64,000 nt of DNA, from NCBI GenBank assembly GCA_030748735.1, contig JASMLK010000106.1, positions 37,312 to 101,311 on the forward strand. Direction: 5' to 3'. The translations under genes were made by a program, and so were the position numbers. Positions within the stretch are counted from its first letter, which is position 1. Each line of letters starts with the position of its first letter. Shown here one piece after another: positions 33,922 to 42,630 of this stretch. This stretch comes from Myxococcota bacterium (GTDB lineage: Bacteria; Myxococcota_A; UBA9160; UBA4427). The notes under the pieces were generated by a model. The model did not search any database. It had not been told where the DNA came from and saw nothing but the letters and a program-made list of their open reading frames with translations.

Positions 33922-35780
33922 TTCGCCACTCCATCGGCTGCGAGTTCGCGCTGAACGGACGCGACCAGTTCGCGAAAGTGATCGCGATTCGCGTCGCCGT
34001 CGACCGCAACCTCGACCAGCGAGACCCCGGAGCGCGAGAACGATTTTTCGAGTGACGCCTCGAATTCGCCAAGGCTCGCGACTCGCTCGTGGTGCATACC
34101 GTAGAACGCAGCGGCCCCCGCGAAGTCGAGTCCATGCGGTGTGTCGAACAGCTCGTCGAAGCGCGCGTCCTCACCGTATTGCGCGATCGGAAGAAAGGAG
34201 AAGATCCCGCCGCCATCGTTGTTGATCACGACGATCGTGGCGTTCAAGGGATAGCGCCGTGCCGTCAACAACGCGCCGATGTCGTACAGGCACGCCAGGT
34301 CTCCCGTGAAGAGCACCACGCGCCCCAGGCCCGCCGCGCTCGCACCCAAAGCACTCGACAGCATGCCGTCGATCCCGTTGGTCCCCCGGTTGGCGAGCAC
34401 GCGAAGCGGCGTTGCGCGCGGCGCCATGAAGGCGTCGAGGTCGCGGATCGGCATGCTGTTCGACACGTAGAGCAGCGAATCCGAAGGCAGGCGCGCCCCG
34501 AGGCTGCGTGCGACGGCGGGCTCATAGAGCGCCGGGGGTGCGGCGGCGGCAGCGGGGTCGAGTGAGCGATCGAGAACACGCTGGGCTGCTTCTTCTGCAG
34601 CGCGAAATTCCTGCAGCCATTCCCCCGAGCGCCCGGTGTGTCCCTTCGATTCGAGCACGCCGTTGAGCTCGAGGCAGAAGTCGGTTGCACTGGCGCGAAC
34701 CCGATTCGCTGCGAGGTGGGAGGGATCGCTCCACTCGGTGGCGTCGCCGACGACGACCCATTGCTCGGGCGGTGCCGCTTCGAGCCAGAGTCGAAACGCT
34801 TTGCAGGTCGGTGTGCCGCCGAACCGCAGCACGACCTCGGGACGATGGCGCTGTTGAAAATCGGCATCGCGCAAGAACAGGTCGTAGCCAGCGAAGACCG
34901 GCGCAGTGCCGATGCCTTCGCCACAACGCGCGCCCGAAATCGGGTCTGCGAGCACGGGCCAACCGAGCTTCTTCGCGAGGGACGCAACCGCACCGCCGAA
35001 ACCGGGCTCGTCCAACATGCCGCATGCGATCACGCCGCGTTCGATCGATGCAAACTCCGCAGCCAATCGCTCGATGTCGGCCGCGCTCGTGCGAACTGTT
35101 TCGCTCACGCTTGCCGTATAGGGCACGCCAGCGGGTCGACCGTTGGCCGCAATGTCATCGCCCTCTGCGTAGTCCCCCGCCCCCGAGTCGGCCACCGGCT
35201 CGAGCGGTTCGCGAAGCGGCCAGTTGAGATGAACCGGACCGGGCACGCCTGCGATGCTCTCGGCGACTGCGCGGCACGCGGTCGCACGCGCGTAGCGGAG
35301 CATTCTTGCACCCGCTTCGGGTAGAGGGAGTTCGGCGAAGTAGCGCACCTGCGAACCGAAGAAGCCGACCTGATCGATCGTCTGCCCCGCACCCCACTCG
35401 CGCAATTCCGGCGGACGGTCTGCGCTCAGGATGACCAGCGGCACACCGGCGTAGTGCGCCTCGACCACGGCGGGCGCGTAGTTCGCCAAGGCACTTCCAG
35501 AGGTACAGACCAGCGCAACGGGGCACCGGGTCGCCTTCGCGAGACCAAGCGCAAAGAAGCCGGCCGAGCGCTCGTCTACGATCGACCACGCGTGCAGTGC
35601 GTCGATGCTCGCCGCGGTGACGGCTAACGGCGTCGAGCGAGACCCCGGTGAAACGCAAACGTGTTCGACGCCACTGCGCGCGAGTTCTTCGAAGAACGCT
35701 CGCGTGAACGCGTAGGTGGCGTTCGGAGCAGAACGCACATCGCTCACGACGGAACGCTTTTCTGCCGGTGCATCCGACAT
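33918..35780 (-). CDS. menD: SEPHCHC synthase, ThDP-dependent
   Basis: A 620-residue thiamine-diphosphate enzyme. The N-terminal Glu-containing region GVEHVCVSPGSRSTPL is the MenD signature. The C-terminal ThDP/metal motif runs from GDLACLYDIGALLTA to VINNDGGGIFSFLP. It joins isochorismate and 2-oxoglutarate, the committed step to menaquinone. It begins directly after the menF stop without a gap. Confidence 0.95.
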   Translation of the reverse strand: MSDAPAEKRSVVSDVRSAPNATYAFTRAFFEELARSGVEHVCVSPGSRSTPLAVTAASIDALHAWSIVDERSAGFFALGLAKATRCPVALVCTSGSALANYAPAVVEAHYAGVPLVILSADRPPELREWGAGQTIDQVGFFGSQVRYFAELPLPEAGARMLRYARATACRAVAESIAGVPGPVHLNWPLREPLEPVADSGAGDYAEGDDIAANGRPAGVPYTASVSETVRTSAADIERLAAEFASIERGVIACGMLDEPGFGGAVASLAKKLGWPVLADPISGARCGEGIGTAPVFAGYDLFLRDADFQQRHRPEVVLRFGGTPTCKAFRLWLEAAPPEQWVVVGDATEWSDPSHLAANRVRASATDFCLELNGVLESKGHTGRSGEWLQEFRAAEEAAQRVLDRSLDPAAAAAPPALYEPAVARSLGARLPSDSLLYVSNSMPIRDLDAFMAPRATPLRVLANRGTNGIDGMLSSALGASAAGLGRVVLFTGDLACLYDIGALLTARRYPLNATIVVINNDGGGIFSFLPIAQYGEDARFDELFDTPHGLDFAGAAAFYGMHHERVASLGEFEASLEKSFSRSGVSLVEVAVDGDANRDHFRELVASVQRELAADGVAK

Positions 35781-37199
35781 CTAGATCTCCGTCAGCGGGG
35801 CCAGCAAGGCGCGCAGCTTCAACCGCGTTTCGGCGAGTTCGCGTTCCGGGTCCGAACCCGGCACGATGCCCGCACCCGCAAACAGCCGCGCATCGCGAGC
35901 ACCGAGCCGTGCCGAACGCAATGCCACGCGAAATTCGCCGCGACCCTCGGCATCGACGTAGCCGACCGGGCCCGCATACCAACCGCGATCGAGCCTTTCG
36001 AAGCGCTCGAGCCAATCGACCGACGCACCGCGCGGAGCCCCCGCCACCGCGGGCGTTGGATGAAGTCGCCCGACGAGATCGAGCACGTGCATGGCCGCGG
36101 GGTCGTCCCCCGAAAGCGCTCCCACGAGAGGCGTTTCGAGATGTTGGATCCCTTCGAGCTTCAAGAGCGATGGCTCGCTCGGACCTGCGATTTCTCCGCA
36201 CACATCCGCGAGTGCGCCGCGGATCGCGCGTTTCACGACTTCGTGTTCTTCGCGCTCCTTCGCGCTGCCCAGCAAATCGCGACTCAGGCGCGCTTCTTCA
36301 TCGGGGTTGCGCCCGCGCGCCGCCGAGCCCGCGACAGCCACGGTTTCGACGCGATCGCCCGTCAAGCGAACCAATCGCTCGGGCGTGGCCGAAACGAAGG
36401 TGTCGTCACCCTGTCGCACGATGGCGAGAGCACAGGTCGGATAAGTCGTACGCAACGCGTCGAAGAAGTGCCTGCGGTCGAAATCACGATCCGAATGCAC
36501 CTGCAACGAACGCGCGAGAACGAGTTTTTCGACCTTGCCGGCTTCGATCGCGTCGAGGGCGAATTCGACCTGCGAGGTGTAGCGACGATGCGGGCGGTCA
36601 GCGCGCACGCGAATCTCGGGCCCGGGCGCATCGGCGAACTCGCCGTCGAGGTCCATGCTGCGAAGGGCGGCGACGCGTTCGGCGGCGCGCGCGTGCTGGC
36701 GAGCAAGCGCGTCGAGACATTGTTCGGTCGTGTCCCCGGGCTCGACCGCACAACACGCCGTCGCGCGAAGCCCCTCGGCGCTGCGAACGAAGCTGAGGGC
36801 GGGAAGCAGGAGCCGGCCCGAACCGAGGCCCGACCATTCGCTCTCGGCTTCGACCTCGCCTTCGTAGAAGGCGAACCCGCCGACCAAACTCGGGGCCTTC
36901 ATGCCGTGGGTGCGGGCGAAGAGTTCGCGTGCATCGAGGGCGGCGTCGGCAAAGCGATCGCGCCCACCCGCCACCACCTCGGCAACGCGCCCCAAGCCGA
37001 GGAGCGCGAACCCCTTCTCGGGCTCTTCCCAATAGAACGCGTCGCTGTCGTCGCTCGCGACGAAACGATTGAGCAGGTCTTCGTCGCGGATGTCGAAGCT
37101 GGCCGTTGCGTATCGGGTCGTCGCGGTTTCGCGCGCAGCCGTGACGCACCGCTCAGCCATGGCCCGCACATCCGCGCCGAGCTTCGTCGAGTCGCTCAT
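35781..37199 (-). CDS. menF: isochorismate synthase
   Basis: A 472-residue chorismate-using enzyme. The C-terminal half carries KLVLARSL, GSAARGRNPDEEARL, HEVVKRAI, HLETPLVGALS and GWYAGPVGYVD, the isochorismate/anthranilate synthase fold, ending in RLFAGAGIVPGSDPE. In this operon it supplies isochorismate to MenD. An EntC or PchA role is possible by sequence but not supported, since no siderophore genes are nearby. It overlaps menG by four bases. Confidence 0.93.
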   Translation of the reverse strand: MSDSTKLGADVRAMAERCVTAARETATTRYATASFDIRDEDLLNRFVASDDSDAFYWEEPEKGFALLGLGRVAEVVAGGRDRFADAALDARELFARTHGMKAPSLVGGFAFYEGEVEAESEWSGLGSGRLLLPALSFVRSAEGLRATACCAVEPGDTTEQCLDALARQHARAAERVAALRSMDLDGEFADAPGPEIRVRADRPHRRYTSQVEFALDAIEAGKVEKLVLARSLQVHSDRDFDRRHFFDALRTTYPTCALAIVRQGDDTFVSATPERLVRLTGDRVETVAVAGSAARGRNPDEEARLSRDLLGSAKEREEHEVVKRAIRGALADVCGEIAGPSEPSLLKLEGIQHLETPLVGALSGDDPAAMHVLDLVGRLHPTPAVAGAPRGASVDWLERFERLDRGWYAGPVGYVDAEGRGEFRVALRSARLGARDARLFAGAGIVPGSDPERELAETRLKLRALLAPLTEI

Positions 37200-37885
37200 C
37201 CCCGCACCCCCGTCAGGATCTGCGCCGTACCGAGGAGAAGCGACTTCTTTGCCACCTGCTGGATGCCTGCTTTGTCGAGCATCGCGAAGATCTCGTCCGC
37301 GTCTGGGAGATAGGCGGTCGATTCCGGCAGGTAGCGATAGGCGTCGCGGTCCGAGAGCCGCGCACCGAGCCAGGGAACGAAGCGATCGAAGTAGAGGGAA
37401 TGGCCAAAGCGCACGAGCGCCGAACGAGGGCGGTCGACGTCGATCAACGCGATACGACCGCCGGGCGCAAGCACCCGCGCGATCTCATTGAAGACTTCGG
37501 GAAGGGAAACGAAGTTGCGGAGCGCGAAGCCGCAGGTGAGCACGTCGACGCTCGCGGTCGCCACCGGAAGACGCGCGGCGTCTGCAGCGACGAAGCTCGC
37601 ATCGATCTCGCGCTGGCGGGCACCGCGCAACATCTCGCGTGCAAAGTCCGCCCCCACCACCGTGGCACCGCGAGCGCGCGCGGCTTCACACATGTCGCCG
37701 GTGCCGCAAGCCAGGTCGAGCACGCGGTCGCCCGGCCCCACGCGCGCGAGGTCGAGGGCGATGCGACGCCAACCCTGATCGAGCCCGAGGCTGATCAAGC
37801 GGTTCATCATGTCGTAGCGGGGTGCGATGCGGTCGAACATCGTACGCACGGCCTGGTGCTTGTCGTGACCGATGGGAAGACTCAA
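37196..37885 (-). CDS. menG: demethylmenaquinone methyltransferase
   Basis: A 229-residue class I SAM-dependent methyltransferase of the UbiE/MenG family. The signature YDMMNRLISLGLDQGWRR and motif I VLDLACGTGDM are present, with the second signature RVLAPGGRIALIDVDRP. It methylates demethylmenaquinone in the last step of the pathway. A ubiquinone role cannot be excluded by sequence, but every neighbour is a men gene. The start overlaps the MerR-type regulator stop by four bases. Confidence 0.92.
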   Translation of the reverse strand: MSLPIGHDKHQAVRTMFDRIAPRYDMMNRLISLGLDQGWRRIALDLARVGPGDRVLDLACGTGDMCEAARARGATVVGADFAREMLRGARQREIDASFVAADAARLPVATASVDVLTCGFALRNFVSLPEVFNEIARVLAPGGRIALIDVDRPRSALVRFGHSLYFDRFVPWLGARLSDRDAYRYLPESTAYLPDADEIFAMLDKAGIQQVAKKSLLLGTAQILTGVRG

Positions 37886-38694
37886 CGCCGCGCCCCCCCT
37901 TCGAGCCAGCTGCTTTCGAGCGGGCTGGCCTCGACCGCAGCAAGCGCCCGTTCGAGGGCTGGGCCTTCCCCCTTTGCACGCAACCGCTCCATCGCCTGAC
38001 GCACGACGGTGCGCTGGAAGTGCAATGCAACGAGACGCGTCAGTCGCGGTAGCAACTCGCGAAACGCGTCGGCGACCACTTCGGGGGCATCGCCGTCGGC
38101 AGCTTGCTTGCGTACATGGTCGTCGAATAGATCGATGCCGCGCTCCGCCACCGCCCGCATGTTGCGATCGTGCTCGGAGGCAAGCGGCAGGAATTCGCTG
38201 AGCGGAAGACCCGCGCCCAGGATCGACAGACCGTTCTGCAGCATCTCGAGGTCGACGACCGAGTAGTGCGCGACGCCATCGCGCTGCGTCGGTTCGAGCA
38301 GACCGGCCGCCTGGGCCGCGGTGATCACGTCCTCGGGCACGCCGGCATGGGCCGCGAGTTCGGCGCGTGAGAAGACGCGCTGGCTACTGCGTTGCTCGGC
38401 GAGGGCACCGAGCAATGCGTCGGAATCGGCTTCGGGGTGGCCGGGTTCGGCCGGGGAAGTCGGGGCGCTTTCGATCCCACCCCCGGGCGGCGGGACGCGG
38501 CCAATCTGGGCCAGGCTGAACCCCTCGGCGAGCAGACTGCGAATCTGCTGGACCCGCGCGAGATGCGCGGTGCCGTAGATGGCGTGGCGCCCCTGGCGAT
38601 TGGGCGTGGGGATCAACCCCTTCCCTTGATAGAAGCGGATGGTGTCGACCGTGACGCCGGTCGCGGCCGCAAGTTCTTCCACACGATATTGCAT
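37882..38694 (-). CDS. MerR-family regulator heading the menaquinone operon, with a second HTH-like domain
   Basis: A 270-residue protein. Residues 1-70 are a classical MerR winged helix: YRVEELAAATGVTVDTIRFY, then QGKGLIPTPNRQGRHAIY. After a linker, residues about 105-190 repeat a shorter HTH-like pattern (FSRAELAAHAGVPEDVITAAQAAGLL, then ...HYSVVDLEML), and the C-terminal 80 residues are helical with no Cys cluster. It therefore probably senses an organic ligand or a protein rather than a metal. It is first in the operon and overlaps menG by four bases, so it is made together with the pathway it presumably controls. Confidence 0.85.
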   Translation of the reverse strand: MQYRVEELAAATGVTVDTIRFYQGKGLIPTPNRQGRHAIYGTAHLARVQQIRSLLAEGFSLAQIGRVPPPGGGIESAPTSPAEPGHPEADSDALLGALAEQRSSQRVFSRAELAAHAGVPEDVITAAQAAGLLEPTQRDGVAHYSVVDLEMLQNGLSILGAGLPLSEFLPLASEHDRNMRAVAERGIDLFDDHVRKQAADGDAPEVVADAFRELLPRLTRLVALHFQRTVVRQAMERLRAKGEGPALERALAAVEASPLESSWLEGGARR

Positions 38695-38752
38695 GCGCGC
38701 ATTCTAAGAGTGATGACTCGATTCGACCAGCCCTCACTCGAAAATTGTATGC

Positions 38753-38768
38753 CCCTTTCACGTAAGGG
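38753..38768 (-). promoter_or_regulatory. inverted repeat upstream of the MerR/men operon
   Basis: CCCTT and AAGGG flank TCACGT, centred about 66 bases upstream of the MerR start codon and followed on the minus strand by an A+T-rich stretch, ATACAATTTT, that could hold a -10 box. It is a candidate operator. Divergent gene 38907 lies on the other side. Confidence 0.35.
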
Positions 38769-38906
38769 AAAAATGCTGCGCGAGCCTGACACATCGCCGC
38801 GCGTCAGCCCACCTGGGAGTGGAAGACCGCCCCGTGCAACCCCGTATCTGCGGAGGCGCCCCCAGGGGCTAGCGAGCAGATCGGAGAGAGGCCGCGCGAG
38901 CGCATC

Positions 38907-39188
38907 ATGGACGAAACCCGAAACGACATGTCCGAGATTCAGGAGGAGCCGGTGCTGACCACCGAGCAGGATGCCCTGCGCTGGCTTCGCCAGGTGGAAG
39001 GCACGGTCTATCACAACCGCAACGACGCAGACGGCGAAAACGCCTGGGTCGCAGTGGTGCATACGCCGCCCGCCAACGGCAGGACCGGAAAGATCATCCT
39101 CGCGTTCGGCGAGTCGATCCAGGAAGCAGCGACCGCAGCCGAGGAAGAATGGACTTCAGTCTGGTCGAGCATGAGCGCGACCCACTGA
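38907..39188 (+). CDS. small hypothetical acidic protein
   Basis: A 93-residue soluble acidic protein, Trp-rich (ALRWLRQVEGT, AATAAEEEWTSVWSS), with a central beta-rich stretch, ENAWVAVVHTPP, then KIILAFG. There is no signal peptide or membrane helix. Start may be 38907 or the internal ATG at 38928. It is divergent from the merR/men operon and convergent with flagellin. I do not recognise the family; codon use looks native. Confidence 0.65.
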   Translation: MDETRNDMSEIQEEPVLTTEQDALRWLRQVEGTVYHNRNDADGENAWVAVVHTPPANGRTGKIILAFGESIQEAATAAEEEWTSVWSSMSATH

Positions 39189-39213
39189 GGTCGGCTCGCT
39201 ACCCGGATCGCAA

Positions 39214-40005
39214 CTACAAACCCTTCAAGAGCTGAAGCATCGAGCGAGCAGTCGCGTTGGCCTGCGCACGCACCGCGACTCCGGCATCTTGAAGGATTCG
39301 TTTGCTCATCAGGTTGCTGGTTTCCTTCGCAAAGTCGGTGTCGCGAATGCGCGAGTTGGCCGCCTGGGTGTTTTCGATCGCAATCATGTGGCTGCGAACC
39401 TGGGAGGACAGACGATTCTCCGTCGCGCCGAGTTCCGCGCGTGCGGACGAGACCTGCGAAATCGCTTGATCGATCCGGTCGAGCGACGCCGGATCGGAGG
39501 CGTCGAGTCCCTCGACCCCGAGTGCTGCAGCCGACTGGTCGTCGACGGCCAACTCGGTGGCTTCGCCGTCCGTTCCATCGACGACCGCGACAGTGTCCGA
39601 ACCATCGAGCAGTTTCTTGCCATTGAAGTCGGAGTTCTGGGAAATGTCGCTCAGTTGTTCCGACAGCGAATCGAACTCGCGCTGGATCGCCTGCCGCTGC
39701 TGACCGTTCAACGTGCCGTTGCGCGATTGGATGCTGAGTTCACGCAGCCGCCCGAGGATGTTCGAGCTTTCGTCGAGGGCGCCTTCCGCCACGCGCGCAG
39801 CGCTGATCCCGTCGTTGAGGTTCCGTACCCCCTGCGAAAGCGAGGCGCTCTCCGCGCGAAGGCTTTCGGAAATGGCGAGCCCGGCGGCGTCCGCGGATGC
39901 CCGAGGAATGCGGCTACCGCTGGCCAGCCGTTCGAGGCTGCGACCGATGCCCTGGTTCTGCCGCTGCAGGTACCGCTGTCCGGGGGAGTGGGTCGAGATC
40001 TTCAT
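39214..40005 (-). CDS. fliC: flagellin
   Basis: A 263-residue short flagellin starting MKISTHSPGQRYLQRQNQG, preceded by GGAGAGTCTCC. The conserved N-terminal D0/D1 helices (SLERLASGSRI, ADAAGLAISESLRAES) and the C-terminal D1/D0 region (SRIRDTDFAKETSNLMSKRI, ending SMLQLLKGL) are nearly contiguous, so the variable surface domains are minimal. It forms the flagellar filament after export by the flagellar type III system. No other flagellar structural gene is in the window. Confidence 0.95.
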   Translation of the reverse strand: MKISTHSPGQRYLQRQNQGIGRSLERLASGSRIPRASADAAGLAISESLRAESASLSQGVRNLNDGISAARVAEGALDESSNILGRLRELSIQSRNGTLNGQQRQAIQREFDSLSEQLSDISQNSDFNGKKLLDGSDTVAVVDGTDGEATELAVDDQSAAALGVEGLDASDPASLDRIDQAISQVSSARAELGATENRLSSQVRSHMIAIENTQAANSRIRDTDFAKETSNLMSKRILQDAGVAVRAQANATARSMLQLLKGL

Positions 40006-40111
40006 GGAGACTCTCCATCGTTCCGCATGTGCAACGAACGCGCAGGCCGGGCGCTCAGTGGCGCGGGAAGCGGCGCACGGGGCCCTTGGCGTTTCACTCT
40101 GCAATGGGTTT

Positions 40112-40124
40112 CAGATTGCAATGT
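40112..40124 (-). promoter_or_regulatory. palindromic motif upstream of flagellin
   Basis: CAGATTGCAATGT is identical to 2385-2397 and lies 107 bases upstream of the flagellin start. On the minus strand it is followed by a second ATTGCA, giving two half-sites 11-12 bases apart. No convincing sigma-54 or sigma-28 promoter was found at the expected spacing. Confidence 0.25.
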
Positions 40125-40293
40125 CCCTGTGATGTTCGGCCCACACGGGACGAAGTTGAGCGCAAAGTGATCACATGGAGACGCCGACCGGCACCCCTGC
40201 TCTCAAGTAGACTCTCACCGCTCCCGAAACGAAGACACACGCGGTTGCGATATACGCGCAGACTTGCAGTCCTCCGGCAAATTCGAGGCAGGT

Positions 40294-40986
40294 GTGAAAG
40301 AAGGGCCAGAAGAGAAGACCCCGCAGCTCGCGGACGGAAGCCGTATCCAGATCCATCGTGGCCACCATGTGGAAGAACACCCTCTGACCACGACGATCGA
40401 TCGCTTCGAAAACGGCTGCGTGTGGGTCAAGGGATCATCGGGGTCGCTGTGTGAAGGCGACGCGATCCTGCTCGAGTACAAGATCAAAGACGACGGACGC
40501 TATATCGCGAACGGCGCCGTCGAGGAGCGCCGTCCCGACTCGACCTTCATCTCACACGACGGCCAGTGGTGCCGCGTGCAAGACCGCTCGTTCGTTCGCA
40601 TCTCGACCCACGGGCTCGAAGTCCGCGTGCCTCGCCCCGACGCCGCGCCCACCACAGAGCCGGTAGGCGCGGAGCCAGCGAAGGAAGAACGCGGCAGGCT
40701 GCGCTTCGAAGCCCTCGACGTCAGCGCAGGCGGCATACGCTTCGAATCACGAGACACCTTCGAGATCGGTGAAGAATGCGTGTGCCACTTCGAACTCCCC
40801 GGGCAGAGCTGCTACGTGCTGCCCGCCCGGGTGGTGCGCTGCAAGCCGAAGGCGGGTAGCCGGTATTGGCACGAGGTCGCCGTCGAATTCGTTGGGCTCG
40901 ACGAGGAGCACCGTTCGGAATTCTTGCGCTGGATCTACCAGGAACAGGCGAAGCGACACCGCAACGCGAAGCCGCAAGTCGACTGA
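40294..40986 (+). CDS. PilZ-domain cyclic di-GMP effector with N-terminal YcgR-like domain
   Basis: About 230 residues. An N-terminal beta-rich domain (residues 20-90) resembles the YcgR accessory domain and is followed by a canonical PilZ domain. The cyclic di-GMP-binding RxxxR is present as RSFVR (about 98-102) and DxSxxG as DVSAGG (about 142-147). It should bind cyclic di-GMP and, next to flagellin, may adjust motility. Start: GTG at 40294 has GAGG upstream. TTG at 40264 would add ten residues without a ribosome site. Confidence 0.85.
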   Translation: MKEGPEEKTPQLADGSRIQIHRGHHVEEHPLTTTIDRFENGCVWVKGSSGSLCEGDAILLEYKIKDDGRYIANGAVEERRPDSTFISHDGQWCRVQDRSFVRISTHGLEVRVPRPDAAPTTEPVGAEPAKEERGRLRFEALDVSAGGIRFESRDTFEIGEECVCHFELPGQSCYVLPARVVRCKPKAGSRYWHEVAVEFVGLDEEHRSEFLRWIYQEQAKRHRNAKPQVD

Positions 40987-41003
40987 GCACATCGGTCGGG
41001 GGC

Positions 41004-41028
41004 GCTGATCGCGCGCGACCCGATCAGC
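41004..41028. terminator. bidirectional terminator-like hairpin
   Basis: GCTGATCG and CGATCAGC form perfect 8-base arms around a 9-base loop in the 37-base gap between convergent pilZ and amidotransferase genes, overlapping the amidotransferase stop codon. No T tract follows, so termination is likely but unproved. Confidence 0.5.
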
Positions 41029-41746
41029 CGGCTCGTTCGCGCACGATCTCGCCAAAGCGGCGTAACACGCGAGTCCCGTGGTTCGTGTCACATGCGTCCC
41101 TGGTGAGCGCGTCCGCGTCGAACCCTTCTTCGACGATGCTCGCCCGGCGCCCGGCGATGTAACCGCGCACGATGTCGGCGTCGAACTCCGGGTGGAACTG
41201 AACCCCCCAGGCGACCTCGCCGAGGGCGAAGACCTGATTCGGATCCCCCGCGCTCGAACCGAGACGCCTTGCGCCCGGCGGAAGTTCGAGCACCGATTCG
41301 ACGTGACTCACCTGGACACCGAGTTCGCGAGGCAAGCCTTCAAAGAGGGGATCGTCGGCCGCCGGGCCTTCGAGTTCGACCGTCACCGTACCGATTTCGC
41401 GCCCCAGCGGATTGCGCTCGACGCGCCCGCCACAGCCGTGCGCCAGCAGCTGATGGCCGTAGCAGATGCCGAGAACCGGAACCTCCTCCGCGACGGCGCG
41501 CGACAACCACCGCGAACTCTGCTCGCTCCAAGGTTCCCGTTCGCTCACCAGCGCACTCGACCCCGTCACGATGACACCCGAAACCTCGCTCGGGTCGAGC
41601 GGCGCTTCACCCCGGTACACGCTACGGACACTCAACTCGTCGGACGCGTAACCGGTGCCTTCGCGGATCCAATCCTCGAAGTCGCCGCGCACCTCGCGAA
41701 TCGGCTCGAGGGTGGTTCCCGTCTTCATGATGAACAGGGGTTTCAC
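41024..41746 (-). CDS. GMP synthase-type class I glutamine amidotransferase
   Basis: A 240-residue free-standing class I amidotransferase: VTGSSALVSE, nucleophile GICYGHQLLAHG (Cys about 95) and GVQFHPEF for the catalytic His. It lacks a synthetase domain, so it either acts on a partner enzyme or directly hydrolyses a gamma-glutamyl compound. The GTG start overlaps the SpoU methyltransferase stop as GTGA. An internal ATG at 41728 is a shorter alternative. Confidence 0.85.
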   Translation of the reverse strand: MKPLFIMKTGTTLEPIREVRGDFEDWIREGTGYASDELSVRSVYRGEAPLDPSEVSGVIVTGSSALVSEREPWSEQSSRWLSRAVAEEVPVLGICYGHQLLAHGCGGRVERNPLGREIGTVTVELEGPAADDPLFEGLPRELGVQVSHVESVLELPPGARRLGSSAGDPNQVFALGEVAWGVQFHPEFDADIVRGYIAGRRASIVEEGFDADALTRDACDTNHGTRVLRRFGEIVRERAG

Positions 41747-42600
41747 TCGCCGCTCTCCCGCGTCACGCGGCCGGGCCGCTGCGCTCGTTCGTACAGGCAC
41801 TGCAATGCAATCGCGGCTGCGGTTGCGACGTTGACAGAATCGACACCGGGCATCATGGGAATGCGCACCCGCAAGTCGGCCCTCGCGCGCGCGCCGTCGC
41901 TCAGCCCGCCTCCCTCGGTCCCCAACAAGAGACCCACGGGTTCGTCGGCCGAAAGTGTCGCTTCGAGTTCCGAAAGGTCGATGGCCGCGGACCCGGGATC
42001 GAGGGCGACGATGCGCCCGCCCCGCTGTCGAAGTGCGTCGAGGCCACCGGGCCAGTCCGCCACGCGCGCAAATGGCAGCCGCAACGAAGCGCCGAGCGAA
42101 ACGCGAATCGCCTTTCGATAGAGCGGGTCACACGAACGCGGACACAGCAGAACACCCCGCGCGCCGAAGGCCACCGCGTTGCGAAACACGGCACCCATGT
42201 TTTCGGTGTTCGTCATGCCCTCGGCGATCACGAAGGTGGCGCCCGGGTCAGGGAGGCCCGCGCTGATCACGTCGCTTGCCGCGAGCGGTTCGCCGATACG
42301 CCCAGCCGCCAGACAGCCACGATGGAGATCGAAGCCCACGACTTCGTTCATCACCGACGACTTCGCGACATAGACCGGCACGTCGGGATGAGCTTCGACG
42401 AAAGACGCCATTGCACCGGCCATCCGCTCACTCAAGAAGACCGAGTCGGCAGTGAAGCGGGAATCATCGAGCAACTGCTCGACCACCAACCGACCCTCGG
42501 CCATGAAGAGACCGTGGGCGCGGCGCAAGTCCCCGTCCTTCACGTTGCGATAGGCGGCGAGCCTCTCGTCCGCGATGTCACGAACAGCGAAGCGCGGCAT
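41743..42600 (-). CDS. SpoU/TrmH-family RNA 2'-O-methyltransferase
   Basis: A 285-residue SPOUT-superfamily enzyme. An N-terminal RNA-binding part (VKDGDLRRAHGLFMAEG) precedes three SpoU motifs: NTENMGAVFRNAVAFG, VGLLLGTEGGGL and IPMMPGVDSVNVATAAAIAL. These form the knotted SAM site. It methylates a ribose in tRNA or rRNA; the exact position is not inferable. It follows fumarase by 30 bases and precedes the amidotransferase with overlap. Confidence 0.9.
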   Translation of the reverse strand: MPRFAVRDIADERLAAYRNVKDGDLRRAHGLFMAEGRLVVEQLLDDSRFTADSVFLSERMAGAMASFVEAHPDVPVYVAKSSVMNEVVGFDLHRGCLAAGRIGEPLAASDVISAGLPDPGATFVIAEGMTNTENMGAVFRNAVAFGARGVLLCPRSCDPLYRKAIRVSLGASLRLPFARVADWPGGLDALRQRGGRIVALDPGSAAIDLSELEATLSADEPVGLLLGTEGGGLSDGARARADLRVRIPMMPGVDSVNVATAAAIALQCLYERAQRPGRVTRESGE

Positions 42601-42630
42601 CGTTCATGCGAGGCGGTCGCGTGCGACCGC

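Noticed and set aside
40006..40293. Sigma-54 or sigma-28 promoter for flagellin
   Set aside because: Neither GG-N10-GC at -24/-12 nor a GCCGATAA-type -10 with a matching -35 is present at good spacing.
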